Shown: positions 34,581-45,189 of the stretch, one piece after another
How the letters are laid out: every line of letters begins with the position of its first letter
Position numbering within the stretch: the first letter of the stretch is position 1
Assembly: GCA_947311845.1 (NCBI GenBank)
Contig: CAMZMU010000059.1
Location: forward strand, 39,235,226-39,299,225
Reading direction: 5' to 3'
DNA length: 64,000 nt
Origin: Poa pratensis
Lineage: Eukaryota; Streptophyta; Magnoliopsida; Poales; Poaceae
The notes under the pieces: model-generated
Told to the model about the DNA's origin: nothing
Databases searched by the model: none
What the model saw: only the letters and a program-made list of their open reading frames with translations
Made by a program: the position numbers and the translations under genes

Positions 34581-35963
34581 CTAATAAATCAGGCCAAGAT
34601 ACTCCGCTGTGACAGGCTTGAAGATGCACTGGTCATCGGACTCGAGCGCCGACGCGAGCTGCGGCCACACGTTGGCATTGACAAGCCACGACCCGTCGCC
34701 TCCAGGCCGCACACCGACCGCCAGGGATCCGGAGGCGATCCTCCCGTGATGCCATATGGGCATGGCGAGCGTCGCCTGGCCAAACCCGAAGTCCGTGTCG
34801 AGAGGGAACGAGGCGAACACCGTCTGGGTCACCGTCGGCGAGCCGAAGCCAAGGGCGGCCGTTTCCATAAGCATTTCCTTCTTGTGCACCGTTACAAAGT
34901 CCACCAGCTCCTGGATGTTCTCGTCGTAGTCCACCGATGAGATGGCGTCCCGCACCATGGCCGCCACGTCCGCCAGGGGCTTCAGCTGGATCTCCTCCAC
35001 GGCGGCCTCCACTACGACGAAGGTCGTGGCGTTGCCGAAGTAGTTGCGCATCGCCGGGACGAGCTTGGGGGACGTGATCCTACGGCGCCCGTCCACCCAC
35101 CAGAGCATGCGGCAACGCTTCTCCGGCATCCTCGACGCGGCCACGACGGAGGCGAGCAACTTCCACAGGTACGGGGACACCGCCTGGACGCGCGACGAGC
35201 GCTTGTCTTTACCTGTGCTCGCGTTGTCGCGCAGCCTGTCGATGTCGCTCGCCTCGACGTAGTAGAGGCGCTCAACGAAGCTGTTGGCGGCGGTCAGCGC
35301 GTTGACGAGGCGGTCGCAGTCGTACGCCGCCAGCGTCGCGCCGAGTTGGCCGCCGTACGAGGGCGGGTCACGGGCGCGGAACACCGAGCGGTCGTGGTTG
35401 GGGACGGCGACGATCGTCCCCGTCCGGGCGAGCTCCGACCACGCCTGGACCATCATGGTGATGGCGTGACCGTCATTGACGAGGTTGTTGTTGCCCCACA
35501 CGACAGAGAAGCCGCCGCAGGCGAACGACAGCAGCTGCACCGAGAGCGTCACCTCCTCCGGGTACGGCTGCATCATCTTCTTCAGAGACGACTCCGTGTT
35601 GCCATAGTCCAGGCTCCCCAGGGCGACGTCGACCTCGCCGACGATAAGCTCGGCGCCTTGGTTGAGGCAGTGAAGCTCGGGGAGCCCGGAGGCCGGGTCG
35701 ATCACGATGCGACCCGCGAGAGGGTAGAAGCTGTTGAGCAAGGACGGCAGGGTGGCCTCGAAGACCGCGACTACGGCGCCGAAGTCGCCGTCCTTGGCCT
35801 TGGGGTAGAGGCACACTATGGAGGCTTGCACGCTGCTGGCGAGAAGGTCGAGGTTGGAGAGAGCGGCCACGTGCGGCTCGATGGAAGGGTCCGAGGCCTT
35901 GACGAGGCGGTGACTCAAGACGCGGATGGGCAGGTTGTTGTCGTAGTCGGAAGAAGGCGCCAT
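34581..35963 (-). CDS. BAHD acyltransferase with substituted catalytic His
   Basis: 460 residues, single exon, no stops, from ATG 35963. BAHD enzymes transfer acyl groups from CoA thioesters to alcohols or amines in the cytosol. Family signatures seen: LNSFYPLAGRI near residues 76-86, the CGGFSVVWG segment at 149-157, and the structural motif DFGFG at 391-395 (usually DFGWG). The HxxxD catalytic motif should lie at 160-164, but reads NLVND: residue 160 is Asn (AAC, plus-strand 35484-35486) instead of His (CAC), a one-base change. Asp164 and Gly165 are kept. His160 is the general base, so normal transferase activity is unlikely unless His166 or another residue compensates. Substrate class cannot be told. 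It may be a recently inactivated gene or a non-catalytic homologue. Confidence 0.9.
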   Translation of the reverse strand: MAPSSDYDNNLPIRVLSHRLVKASDPSIEPHVAALSNLDLLASSVQASIVCLYPKAKDGDFGAVVAVFEATLPSLLNSFYPLAGRIVIDPASGLPELHCLNQGAELIVGEVDVALGSLDYGNTESSLKKMMQPYPEEVTLSVQLLSFACGGFSVVWGNNNLVNDGHAITMMVQAWSELARTGTIVAVPNHDRSVFRARDPPSYGGQLGATLAAYDCDRLVNALTAANSFVERLYYVEASDIDRLRDNASTGKDKRSSRVQAVSPYLWKLLASVVAASRMPEKRCRMLWWVDGRRRITSPKLVPAMRNYFGNATTFVVVEAAVEEIQLKPLADVAAMVRDAISSVDYDENIQELVDFVTVHKKEMLMETAALGFGSPTVTQTVFASFPLDTDFGFGQATLAMPIWHHGRIASGSLAVGVRPGGDGSWLVNANVWPQLASALESDDQCIFKPVTAEYLGLIY

Positions 35964-37224
35964 CGATTGGTAATCGCGCTGAGAATGGTGCCGGCGGGAA
36001 TGGATATTTTGATGCGGATTGTGCTGTGGGCTTGATTGGTTTGGGCTGAAATGGTTGGGAACAAGAACTGGAGCGGTGCGGTGCGGGCTTACCGAAATTG
36101 TGGAGTTGGGCGGTGCCGGTGCGGTTTGGCCTAAGAAAAAAAACAGGCTGAACCGATGCGGTAAATGCTTACTTGTTTGCAGAGGCGCTTGAGTAGGATC
36201 AGCTAGCTAGCAACCAATCGAGCAGTGAGTTCATCTCGTTGCCGGGCTTAACTATCTCTTTATAGTAAAAGTACACAGCTTCGATCGTGTCCACGTCCAC
36301 GTGGACCGCGTGCTTTATATCATAATTGAGCAGCAAAGATACGTTTTTACAACAATTAACAAGATCAACATGTACGTGTTCAGTTACGTACACATCTTAA
36401 CAGCAACATTTATCTACAGCATGGTTCATGCAGGCAAAAAGAGAAATGAGGGGAAGACAAACTTAAGAAGCTATCGGTTTATGTTGGTTTGTCATTTTGG
36501 CAGTGGCCCTTTGTGCTGCCGACATCCAGTCTCAAAACTTGTATGTATGTATATGTGGTAGTATACTAGTATACCTTCCTTGGATGGTAGATATCGCTAG
36601 CAGTATGCGGCGAAGTTAGAGACCTCTAGCGTTTATGCTTTCTTTTCTCTTTTGCACATGGATGTTTGGTGGTATATATGTTGTTCTGTTATCTCTCTGG
36701 TAATAGAAATCAAAGCCCTGATATCGATTGGGGTGTTCGCGTAAAAAAAACATTTCTCTACGACATGATGACACCTACTAATTGTGAGACACGTCAACTC
36801 CGGCATGCCCGTCAAATAGGCCTTTCTCTGGCCGTAATTAAGCAGTTCACGATCATCCATGTAGCTTGGTTAGAGCAAAATGTATATTCACATATATTCA
36901 GAAAAAATGTTCACCAGTTTGCGAAATATGTTCACGGGGTTCAGAAAAATGTTCATCGATTTGGGAAAAAAATGTGTTCAAAGATTATGATAATGTTGTC
37001 CAAGTTCAAAATATTTTCACAATCTCGGAACATATTTTTCTGAATTATTACGCTGATTTAAAAAATTCAATAAAGAACTGATATTTTTCTGAGTTTAAAA
37101 GAACATGTTTTACAAAATAATAAAAGTAAATTATCTCATCTATTAATGGGCCACGAAAATGTGGCCCATTAACTTGTGCCCTTAGGCGGCGGGGGAAATT
37201 CGTGCCGGAGAGGTGTATAGGAGT
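35964..37224. other. BAHD upstream region and spacer
   Basis: No second gene. About 36075-36125 holds GCGGTGCGGTGCGG-like motifs also seen (as CCGCACCGCACC) at 57.77 and 60.17 kb. About 36890-36990 repeats AAAATGTTCA.C-type modules, like the 25.5-kb array. No strong TATA box could be chosen for the BAHD gene. Confidence 0.35.
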
Positions 37225-37237
37225 TCCCCTGGCCTCT

Positions 37238-37355
37238 TTTTTTTTTTAACGAGTGTGCCAAAGGCATACCTTAGCTTTATAGAAGGGGAAGCAAAACAAT
37301 TACAAGAAGCAAAGAACCCTAATGCGAACAAAAGGGTTTTGCCAACACTCCGCAC
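37238..37355 (-). mobile_element. 5'-truncated LINE 3' end
   Basis: Perfect 13-bp duplication TCCCCTGGCCTCT at 37225-37237 and 37356-37368. Minus-strand sequence ends CTATAAAGCTAAGGTATGCC then TTTGGCACACTCG and an A-run, a common Triticeae LINE tail. Only 118 bp inserted. Confidence 0.82.
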
Positions 37356-37368
37356 TCCCCTGGCCTCT

Positions 37369-38021
37369 CAATAAGACCAGCTCAAGCAGCCGGTGGCCCG
37401 GTGCAATCTCTGGGGATGCCGCAGCACATTTTGGCAATTCTCAACCATGATGCTGGTTAGAAATGCCTTGTATAGGACAACACCACTCACGGCTGCCTGG
37501 GATGTTCAGGCAACCTTCATGCGCTGCCACAAAAAGGTGAGTACCACACTGAAAATCTTTGATCTAACCACTGCCAGATAGTGCATGTGCTGGCTAGAAT
37601 TGAAGAAAAATGTGGTTTGTCCGGATGTTGATCCCAAGAACATCCTACTAGCTGCCCACGTCCTTTGACATTCCCGGATATTAGTTTTTCCCTTGAGGCC
37701 AGAATATGATATCAGTTGGTTTGTGAAATATATGGAAGAGCAAGCAATTTGTGATGAAAGGCCGCAGCTCATGGAGTCATGGGCGGGCCCATCCACGGGA
37801 AGGAAGTGTAGCATGCTTATACTCACAATGTGAATTCGGCCCACGACGCAAGTATGAAAAGAAAATGTTTTATATGTAGGGAAATCTATAACTAATTAAA
37901 CAATAGTGAAATATTAAGAGTTGGAAAAACCTGAATATCCTACACAAACCTTGTAATATGGTTTATTGTATGCATAAAAATTAGAGGTGCCTTTTCCATC
38001 ATATTTTTGATACTTGCTTCA
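37369..38021. other. Coding-like spacer
   Basis: A plus-strand frame near 37700-37830 (WFVKYMEEQAICDERPQLME...) looks like exon remnant but has stops and no recognised domain. Confidence 0.25.
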
Positions 38022-38106
38022 CAGTATTTTTTGCCAAATCTGGCCCTTTTCACGGACTAACAACGCATCTGGCCCTTTCTGAGAACTAATTTCAAATCTG
38101 GCCCCT

Positions 38107-38310
38107 CGGGTCGGCGCCAACGCAGATGGAGCCGACATTCTGTAGGTCGGCGCCAGGGGAGCGACTCGCCGAAGTTTGCTGCCGGGCCCAGATAAAATCC
38201 TACGTGGCACTGTCGGCGCCAGGGGCATTGGCGCCGAACCTGGGAGCGTTAACTGAATGTGATCCTGGTGTTCGGCGCCGTCGTAGATGGCGCCGACCTG
38301 TTAGGGTTAT
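38107..38310. repeat. Left array of GGCGCC near-palindromes
   Basis: TCGGCGCCAACGCAGATGG then AGCCGACATTCTGTAGGTCGG and several GGCGCC / GGCGCCGA(A/C) motifs. The order and spacing GGAGCCGACATTCT.(6).TCGGCGCCA recur in direct orientation at the right end. Confidence 0.75.
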
Positions 38311-38313
38311 TAT

Positions 38314-39044
38314 TTGCCCGATCTGGATCCAAACCCGGCCCGCACGCACTCGTCCTCAACGCCCGCACGCACTCCTCAGCCTTCTCCCCATCCCCGACGC
38401 CGCCGGTCGCCACTATCCCCGCCGCCGATTCGCCTATTCATTCCTGCTGCCGCGCTCCACCACGCCCTCACCTCCGGTCGCCGCCACCCCCGCCATCTTG
38501 CATCGCCACTGCACCCATCCACTCTTCGGCCGCCGCGTCCCACCGGAATCACCGTGGCCCCGCCTCCTTCTTCGTCGCCGGCGCCGGCCAAGAGCCCGTC
38601 GGTGGCTTCTCCTCCTCCTTGAAGGTATAACGTGTGCCCACCCGCCCCCCTCTCTCGTACTGCAGACAATGTTCACCGATTTTGAAATTTTTATGTAATG
38701 CAGCCTTATTTTTCCATAAAGTATACCCGTAATAGTATATGTGAAATATTTTGATGCCAATATGGTCTAGATTGGAGATAGCATGGCTGACCATATTAGA
38801 AAATTGGGTGCCCAAATTTTGATTTGTGTTTCCGGTTGTAAATGGTGCTAATTGTGTGTAGAATAGATTTATTAGTTTGGAGAATAGATTTGTGAATTAA
38901 GTGGCAATGGTGGCAATGGAATGTAGAATCGATTTGTTCATAGTAGCTATATTTGTTGGTATTGAATTTATTTGTTATTGAGAGCTTCCGGATCAGAATA
39001 AATCATTATCTAATGGTAGAGCTATATTTTGTTTCCGATTATAG
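38314..39044 (+). other. GC-rich leader exon and intron of the transposase gene
   Basis: 38314-38624 is Pro/Ser-rich if translated but probably 5' leader. A donor at AAG|GTATAA (38624/38625) and an acceptor ATTATAG just before ATG 39045 suggest a 420-bp intron immediately upstream of the coding region. Confidence 0.5.
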
Positions 39045-41957
39045 ATGGCCTACACAAAGATTGTTCATGTGCATCACGGAGGCCGTGTTGTGCCCTCTAG
39101 CTGCGGTGTTGAGTTTGTGGAGATGACGAGTAAAGTATTGTTCTTCCCGCATAGTCCAACTTTGCGTGAGCTTGTTGTGAAGATCGAAACGGCGTTAGGT
39201 TGGTTAGGCATTGCTGTTGGTTTGCAAGGAAGATACGATGCCGGTGGATGTAGGTCTTATACTCAGATGATACCCATCCGAGACAACGAAGGGTGGGAGT
39301 TGTACAAAGAGCTTGTTGACAACTATGAAATCAAGTCAATTGTTGTCGTTGCCGTGAAGGACGACATCACCAGTCGTACCGCAGTTCTCCCTAATTTGAA
39401 CAAGCACCCAACGGTTGTTAAAGAAAACAATGATGGCCGTAGTGAGCATGATTCGGGTCCAAGCCAGCCTCCCTTGTGGGAGAAGGAGAGTGTTGACCAT
39501 CAAGTTAAAGTGGAGTTGCTTAGGGAGCAGAAACTAAAGGATGCAGCACGACCTGCAACTCGTGTTGTGTCCTCTAGTATGCCTAGTAGAGAAGAGATCA
39601 TTGAGGAGAAACTAAACGTTGCACACTTGGAGGCGGTGAATGACGAGTTTGTTGGTGTATCTCCAATCGACATTCCAGCACCACCGTTTGTACCTCAGGT
39701 GGAATCCTCTGAACTTGATGGAGACCCATATACTTTCGAACATCACAATCCCGAAGACGAGGGTTATGATCAGGCCTATGCGGCTGACTCTGATGAGGAT
39801 CGTGAGGAGCCCCAGTGGTCCGTGGACGAGATAGATGCTTTCGTCAAGGTATGGGGCAGACATCCTAGTATTCATGAGTTCAAGGATGTTAGGGAGGCTC
39901 ACCTAGCCGTTTCCGACTCGAACCTGCGGGAATATGGCCCGCAGCGTCCTGAACCCATCATCCAGGATGGGGAAGGACCTATACGACGGCCTAGGGTAAG
40001 GCCTTTGATATATGCGGGTCTCAAATTCAAGGGTCTATTGGAAATGCAGATATGGCTGCAGGAGTACGCCGTTAGGCATCATCGGCAGTACATTGTGTTC
40101 AAGTCTAACAAGAAAGAACGGTATGTTGTGATGTGCGAGGACATTGAGTGTGACTGGAAGGTGAGAGCAAGGAGGACTCCTCAAGGTTGGTGGAAGATAA
40201 GTAGCTACGATGGACCACACACATGCGGCGACAAGGTCCTTGCCAACAAGGCCCCTGGCGAGAAGGTTGTCCGGCGCACACACCGGCAACTGACATCTAC
40301 TTTTATTGCTCACCGGTGCGCCGAATCCCTGAAAGCTACGCCTACCCTCTCAGCGGCCTCCTTGATGAAGTTTATACATCTCATCTTTGAGTACCGTGTC
40401 ACGTATGGCAAGGCGTGGAGAGCTAAGCAGATGGCTATGAAGATGGCCTACGGTGATTGGGAGGAAGCCTATGGAAGGCTACCAAAGATGTTGGCGGCTA
40501 TGGCCCATCGCAACCCTGGAATGACAATCGAAGTGCAACCGCATCCCACTTATACTCGCACAGTTAAAGGCATCACATACCCAGTGTTTGGAAGAGCGTT
40601 TTGGTGCTTCGGACCTTGTGTCAAAGCATTCAAGCATTGTCGTCCATTTCTTTCTGTGGACGGCACCTTTCTGACAGGGAAGTTTAAGGGGAGCCTTCTC
40701 GTTGCTATCTCGTGCGACACGGACAACCGTTTGGTCCCGCTTGCATTTGCTCTTGTCACAGGTGAGAACAACTACAACTGGAGTTGGTTCATGCACCTGT
40801 TGATGACTAAGGTAGTTGGCAGGGACAGGGTTGTTTGTTTGATATCTGATCGCCATCAGGTCATACTGAATGCCGTGAGGGAAGAAATACCTGGCCATCC
40901 CCTTTTGAAGCACCGGTGGTGCATGAGGCATTTCGCGGATAATTTCTACCATGCTTGCCGTAACCGGGAAATGGCCGAGTATCTTCGAAGGCTTTCCATA
41001 GTGTTTGAGGCTGATGTGTTCGACCAGATGTATGAAGAGTTGTATGGCTTGACTAATGCGAAGGGTAAGGATTTCCTTACGGAGCATTTGCCACAGAAAG
41101 TGCTTTGGTCCCAAGCATTCGATGCTGACGGGGTTCGGCACGGTCACATGACAAGTAACATGGCTGAGGTATTCAATAAAGTCCTAAAGGGCATTTGTGC
41201 GTTACCGGTGAGTGCCATAGCATCATTTACCTTTGACAAGTGCAACGAGTATTGGGTTACGAGGAGGGATGAGATAGAAGTGCTTTGGAATGACAATAAG
41301 AAGTGGCCAAAGACCGTGGAAGAAGAACTTGACTATCAGGAGAAGAAGTCAGAGACCCAAACGTGGGTATGTTTCGACAAGGAGGTGTGGAAGTATGAGG
41401 TTTGCGAACAAGGAGGTACCAACGTTGGCGGTGAGCAATTCGGTGGCCGCAAATATGTTGTTGTCCTAGACTCTCCGTCTTGCACTTGCCAGATGCCATT
41501 ACAGATCCGTCTACCGTGCTCACATATAATAACATCGTCACATGCTAGGGGACTTGATCCAACTAGCTTGTCTTGTTTATCCCGGTTCTACAAACTCGAA
41601 GCGGTTCGAGGCACATGGTCAGGTAGATTCGAGCCATATTTAGACATGGCCCAATGGCCCGAGTACATGGGCCCGGTGTATTTACCGGATTTAGAATTCA
41701 TGGTCAAGACTAAAGGGCGACGACGGACCAAGAGGTTCAAGATGGACATGGACCGCGCACAGGGGGGCACACACTCGAAGAGACCGCGTGCAAATGATTA
41801 TTTCATGGAGGACGTCATGCAGAACCGTTGCTCCGCATGCGGCGAGGAAGGTCACAAGAACAGGAAAAAGTTAAGTTGCGAGGACCGGAAAAAGAAAATA
41901 GTTGTAACACCCCGGCCCACACCCAGACCAGGCCTGTCACCCCTAGCAGCTCGCTAG
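39045..41957 (+). CDS. MuDR/MULE-family transposase
   Basis: 970 residues without interruption. In order: an N-terminal PB1-like/MuDR-associated domain (about 1-110), an acidic linker, the MuDR DNA-binding domain (about 318-395, RPLIYAGLKFKG...C.WKVRA), and the MULE catalytic domain (about 530-710). Catalytic acids are Asp in SVDGTF (about 536), Asp in LISDRH, and Glu in SNMAEVFN (about 705), with the CMRH C/H pair. Then a SWIM zinc finger (about 812-835, CTC...PCSHI) and a zinc-knuckle-like CSACGEEGH with a final Cys at non-standard spacing (about 928-945). The stop at 41955 lies inside an inserted Cassandra LTR; the older frame ran to a stop at 42254-42256. All catalytic residues are kept, so the protein may be functional for cut-and-paste transposition. 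Confidence 0.92.
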   Translation: MAYTKIVHVHHGGRVVPSSCGVEFVEMTSKVLFFPHSPTLRELVVKIETALGWLGIAVGLQGRYDAGGCRSYTQMIPIRDNEGWELYKELVDNYEIKSIVVVAVKDDITSRTAVLPNLNKHPTVVKENNDGRSEHDSGPSQPPLWEKESVDHQVKVELLREQKLKDAARPATRVVSSSMPSREEIIEEKLNVAHLEAVNDEFVGVSPIDIPAPPFVPQVESSELDGDPYTFEHHNPEDEGYDQAYAADSDEDREEPQWSVDEIDAFVKVWGRHPSIHEFKDVREAHLAVSDSNLREYGPQRPEPIIQDGEGPIRRPRVRPLIYAGLKFKGLLEMQIWLQEYAVRHHRQYIVFKSNKKERYVVMCEDIECDWKVRARRTPQGWWKISSYDGPHTCGDKVLANKAPGEKVVRRTHRQLTSTFIAHRCAESLKATPTLSAASLMKFIHLIFEYRVTYGKAWRAKQMAMKMAYGDWEEAYGRLPKMLAAMAHRNPGMTIEVQPHPTYTRTVKGITYPVFGRAFWCFGPCVKAFKHCRPFLSVDGTFLTGKFKGSLLVAISCDTDNRLVPLAFALVTGENNYNWSWFMHLLMTKVVGRDRVVCLISDRHQVILNAVREEIPGHPLLKHRWCMRHFADNFYHACRNREMAEYLRRLSIVFEADVFDQMYEELYGLTNAKGKDFLTEHLPQKVLWSQAFDADGVRHGHMTSNMAEVFNKVLKGICALPVSAIASFTFDKCNEYWVTRRDEIEVLWNDNKKWPKTVEEELDYQEKKSETQTWVCFDKEVWKYEVCEQGGTNVGGEQFGGRKYVVVLDSPSCTCQMPLQIRLPCSHIITSSHARGLDPTSLSCLSRFYKLEAVRGTWSGRFEPYLDMAQWPEYMGPVYLPDLEFMVKTKGRRRTKRFKMDMDRAQGGTHSKRPRANDYFMEDVMQNRCSACGEEGHKNRKKLSCEDRKKKIVVTPRPTPRPGLSPLAAR

Positions 41958-42178
41958 AATCTCTAGACTGGCCCCACAGATCAACACTAGTCTTTTATGC
42001 GCACTTTGTCCTCACTCGTGTGCACCCAGTTCCCGGTCGGTCACCCATCGTTGGAGTTCTCCGGGCCAAGCACGCTTAACCTCGGAGTTCCTTCCAGATG
42101 AGCTTCCGGAAAAGAAGTTGCAACTTATTGATATGAGTATTCTATTAATCATGTTAAGCCCTGAGCCAGGATCTCACA
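41903..42178 (-). mobile_element. Cassandra-type solo LTR carrying a 5S rRNA-like segment
   Basis: Minus strand starts TGTGAGATCCTGGCTCAGGG at 42178 and ends CCGGGGTGTTACA at 41903 (276 bp). It is flanked by ATAGT (41898-41902) and ATAGC (42179-42183), a 5-bp duplication with one mismatch. About 42090-42010 (minus) matches plant 5S rRNA: GAACTCCGAGGTTAAGCGTG, CTTGG, then GATGGGTGACC and a CACGAGTG end. Cassandra elements are known for 5S sequence with Pol III promoter elements in the LTR. No second LTR, so solo. It cut off the transposase C-terminus. Confidence 0.88.
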
Positions 42179-42960
42179 ATAGCCGCCGAGGTACTAGCGG
42201 CCACTGCAGCCGCTAGTAACCCTTCACCAAGTGTACGTGGAAGACAGCGTCCATGAGGAACTAAACATTACAGAGGTAGTAGGCGTCGTCCTGATGCAAT
42301 TGGGAAGTTAGCTGAAGCAATAAAACGTAGTAGCAAGGTTATATTTCTTAACAATATGCTACACATCTAATTTATTTAAGCATATTTCTGATGCAATTGT
42401 GTTGATACTTTTCATTGCAATATTACTCACTTTGGCTTGTCTTTACATTGCAGAATGGAGGGTCGGCACCATCTTCTTGATGTTGGGTACGATAAGGATC
42501 ACCGAGGTTGGAAGATTTCCATAGGCGTGGAGGTATGTACATAATGATGAAGTCAATTTGTTTTGTTGCCAAATGATTACTAACTTGTGTGCTATATAAA
42601 ATGTTTTGCAGGAAATGAAGCATCTTCGCATACGTGGCCATAAGTTGAAGCATGATACAATGAAGTATTCAGATAGGTACACAGAGTACATTGAGAGGGC
42701 CAGTTGCTTCCCTTTGTAACCATGGCGAGGCGTGGGCTTCCAATCTACAATAGCTGCGCCCTCACGGCACTAGTTGACAGGTGGCACGTGGAGACTCACA
42801 CTTTCCACCTTCCATGTGGAGAGATGACTGTCACTCTAGAGGACTGGGCCATGATCACCGGTTTGCCTCTCGATGGGAAGCCCGTCACTGGAAAGATAGA
42901 GGCACATAAATTCAGGGACATGGTTGAGCAACTTCTTGGAGTAAGACCACCTGACAAAGT

Positions 42961-45134
42961 TGAAAGTGCATGTGTTGCCCCATGCGTGGTTTTGGTAATT
43001 AATGACAATCCTTATGGACTAATGTTTGCATTGAGAGACACTTGTAGATCTTGTCCATAGGTAAAGATTGGAGTTCATGTGTTGGACTCTAGAAGATTAC
43101 ATGATGATCAATGCTCTATTCAAGGGTTTATATGAAGAATGGTCATCGAGAGTTGAGCTTATTGCAAGCATGGCTTGGAAAAGAAGATTGAGTGAACATT
43201 TATGTTTATCTCCAAGCCATCACCTATATCTAGAGAAGAAGATAAAGTGCAAGTGGATTCATGAAGACGGAGCTTAGCAAGTCTCTCCCATAATGGTGTA
43301 TGGGGGAGCATTTGGAGAAGTCTTCATCAAGCATGTGCTAGCAAGCACACAATCAAGAAAGGTGTTCCAACTTGAGGGAGTCAAGATCGTCTTCATCTAG
43401 CTCAAGTGGAATGCGCAAGGCAAAGGTATGATCTTGATAGGGTTTCTATTTTACCGGTCTCATGGTGTTAGTGGGAGACCGGGTTATAGGATAGACGGCG
43501 TACTATCAAGAGGGGCTCTCAAGTGAGTAACTTGATCGCATCTTTGTGGAGAGCTCAAACCTTTGCATACTTGGCATATCATCTTTCTTGGTTCTTATTT
43601 GGGTTTTATCCATGTGAGAATTTAGAGCTTGTGTTCATCTCCATACCAAGCTCTAGTTCACCGAAAACGGATTTCGTATTGAAAACTTGTTGCGTTTTCG
43701 GTTTTGAGGTTTTGCCGGTTCATCTTCTTTAGAGAGGTTTTACCTTTCTACATTTGGTCTTCTCCTCACATGATGGACTATGATGTTTCTCTGCATAATC
43801 TTGAAGTGCTCTTCGTTGCGATTCCAACGAGCCCAAGATCATCGAAATCGGAGTCCGGATGAAAAAGTTATTGCAGTTTTCTTTTTGCTGTTTTCGGGTT
43901 CTGGCAAGCCGGCCCACAGGCCGGCCAGGCCGGCTCTCAGGCCGGCGGCCTCGGGTGGCAGGCCGGCTGTCTCGGGTGGCAGGCCGGCCCCCAGGCCGGC
44001 CAGGCCGGGCCCCAGGCCGGCTTCCCTGGGTACGAGGCCAGCCCCCAGGCCGGCCCCCAGGCCGGCCCCCAGCCCGGCCAGGCCGGCTCCCAGGCCGGCC
44101 TCACAGTTTTCTCCAACGGTCAGTTTTTTGAGGGGACCTATTTAAGGGGTTTCTTCCCCAACGGTTCCCTAAGCTCAGAGCACGAAAAAGCCCCCCATTG
44201 TTGACCTTCTTGAGCTTGGATTTCTCTCTATTCCTCCATGATTCTTGCCTCAAATTAGAGGAAAGAGAGAGGAGATCTAGATCCACCCTTCCACCAATCA
44301 ATCTCTCCTCTAAGTGAGGGGAAGCCTTTGGATCTAGATTTTGGAGGGATTTGGTGTTCTTCCTTTGTTCTTCCTCTCTTCTCCCCCCATAAGCATTAGT
44401 TGCTTGTGGTGGGATTTGAGAGTGAAGGATTTGAGCACTTGTGCTCTTGCCTTTTGCATTTGGTGCATCGGTGTGCTCTCCACGAGGATTCGTGGAAGTT
44501 GAAAGCTTGTGAACTTGTTACTCTTGGGTCTTCGGGCCCTAGACGCCTTTGTGGTGGTTGGACCCTTGTGTGGTCACTTGAAGCCGTTCGGGAGCCCCCA
44601 ATCCCATTGTGGGTTGTGCCTCGAATTGTTGTTGAGAGCCGTTCGGGAGCCCCCAACCTATTGTGGGTTGTGCCCCGGATTGTTGTTGAAAGGCTCCGGA
44701 TTCCGCCTCGAAGGAATACCGATAGTGGAAGGTGAACCAAACCTTTGTGGTGCGGTTCATCGGAGAAGAGGGTGAAACCTTTGTGGTTGTTGAACCGTTG
44801 TGTCGGTTCACACCTCTCCAACGAGACGTACTCCCTTTCAAGGAGGAACTCGGGAATACATCCTCGTCTCCGCGCCGGTTATTTCTATACCCGAGCTCTT
44901 TACTTATGCACTTTACATTGTGATAGCCTTCGTGCTTGAAGTATTCTATTGCTATCACCTTGTTGCTTGTCTTGCTTAGCATAAGTTGTTGGTGCACATA
45001 GGTGAGCCTAGTTTATTTAGGTTGTTGGCTTGTTAATTTAAACACCTAGTTTTATTCCGCAATTAGCAAGCCTAAACCGGAAAAGTTTTAATCGCCTATT
45101 CACCCCCCCTCTAGGCGACATCATTGTCCTTTCA
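42961..45134 (+). repeat. 5' LTR (2174 bp)
   Basis: Starts TGAAAGTGCATGTGTTGCCC, ends CATTGTCCTTTCA. It contains an AGGCCGGCC-type array at about 43909-44100. Small ORFs at 43068-44821 are identical or near-identical in the other LTR and are not genes. Confidence 0.95.
43909..44100. repeat. CAGGCCGGC array inside the 5' LTR
   Basis: More than a dozen irregular copies of CCAGGCCGGC at 9-13-bp spacing. The counterpart at 51993-52206 has about 38 bp added and about 12 bp missing, accounting for most of the LTR length difference. Confidence 0.85.
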
Positions 45135-45136
45135 AT

Positions 45137-45148
45137 TGGTATCAGAGC
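45137..45148 (+). other. Primer-binding site
   Basis: TGGTATCAGAGC, complementary to the 3' end of initiator tRNA-Met, 2 nt after the LTR. Confidence 0.9.
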
Positions 45149-45189
45149 CTGGGCTCTCTTTTTGGGCTTTACCGCCTAGAGAGTAAAAG

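Noticed and set aside
35346..36035. 229-codon plus-strand ORF
   Set aside because: Antisense shadow of the BAHD gene.
42010..42090. A genuine 5S rRNA gene
   Set aside because: The match is partial and lies inside a 276-bp LTR with TSD, so it is Cassandra-derived, not a ribosomal gene.
44396..44997. ORFs of 111-152 codons, repeated near 52503-53108
   Set aside because: They are in both LTRs, overlap on opposite strands and show no protein domain.
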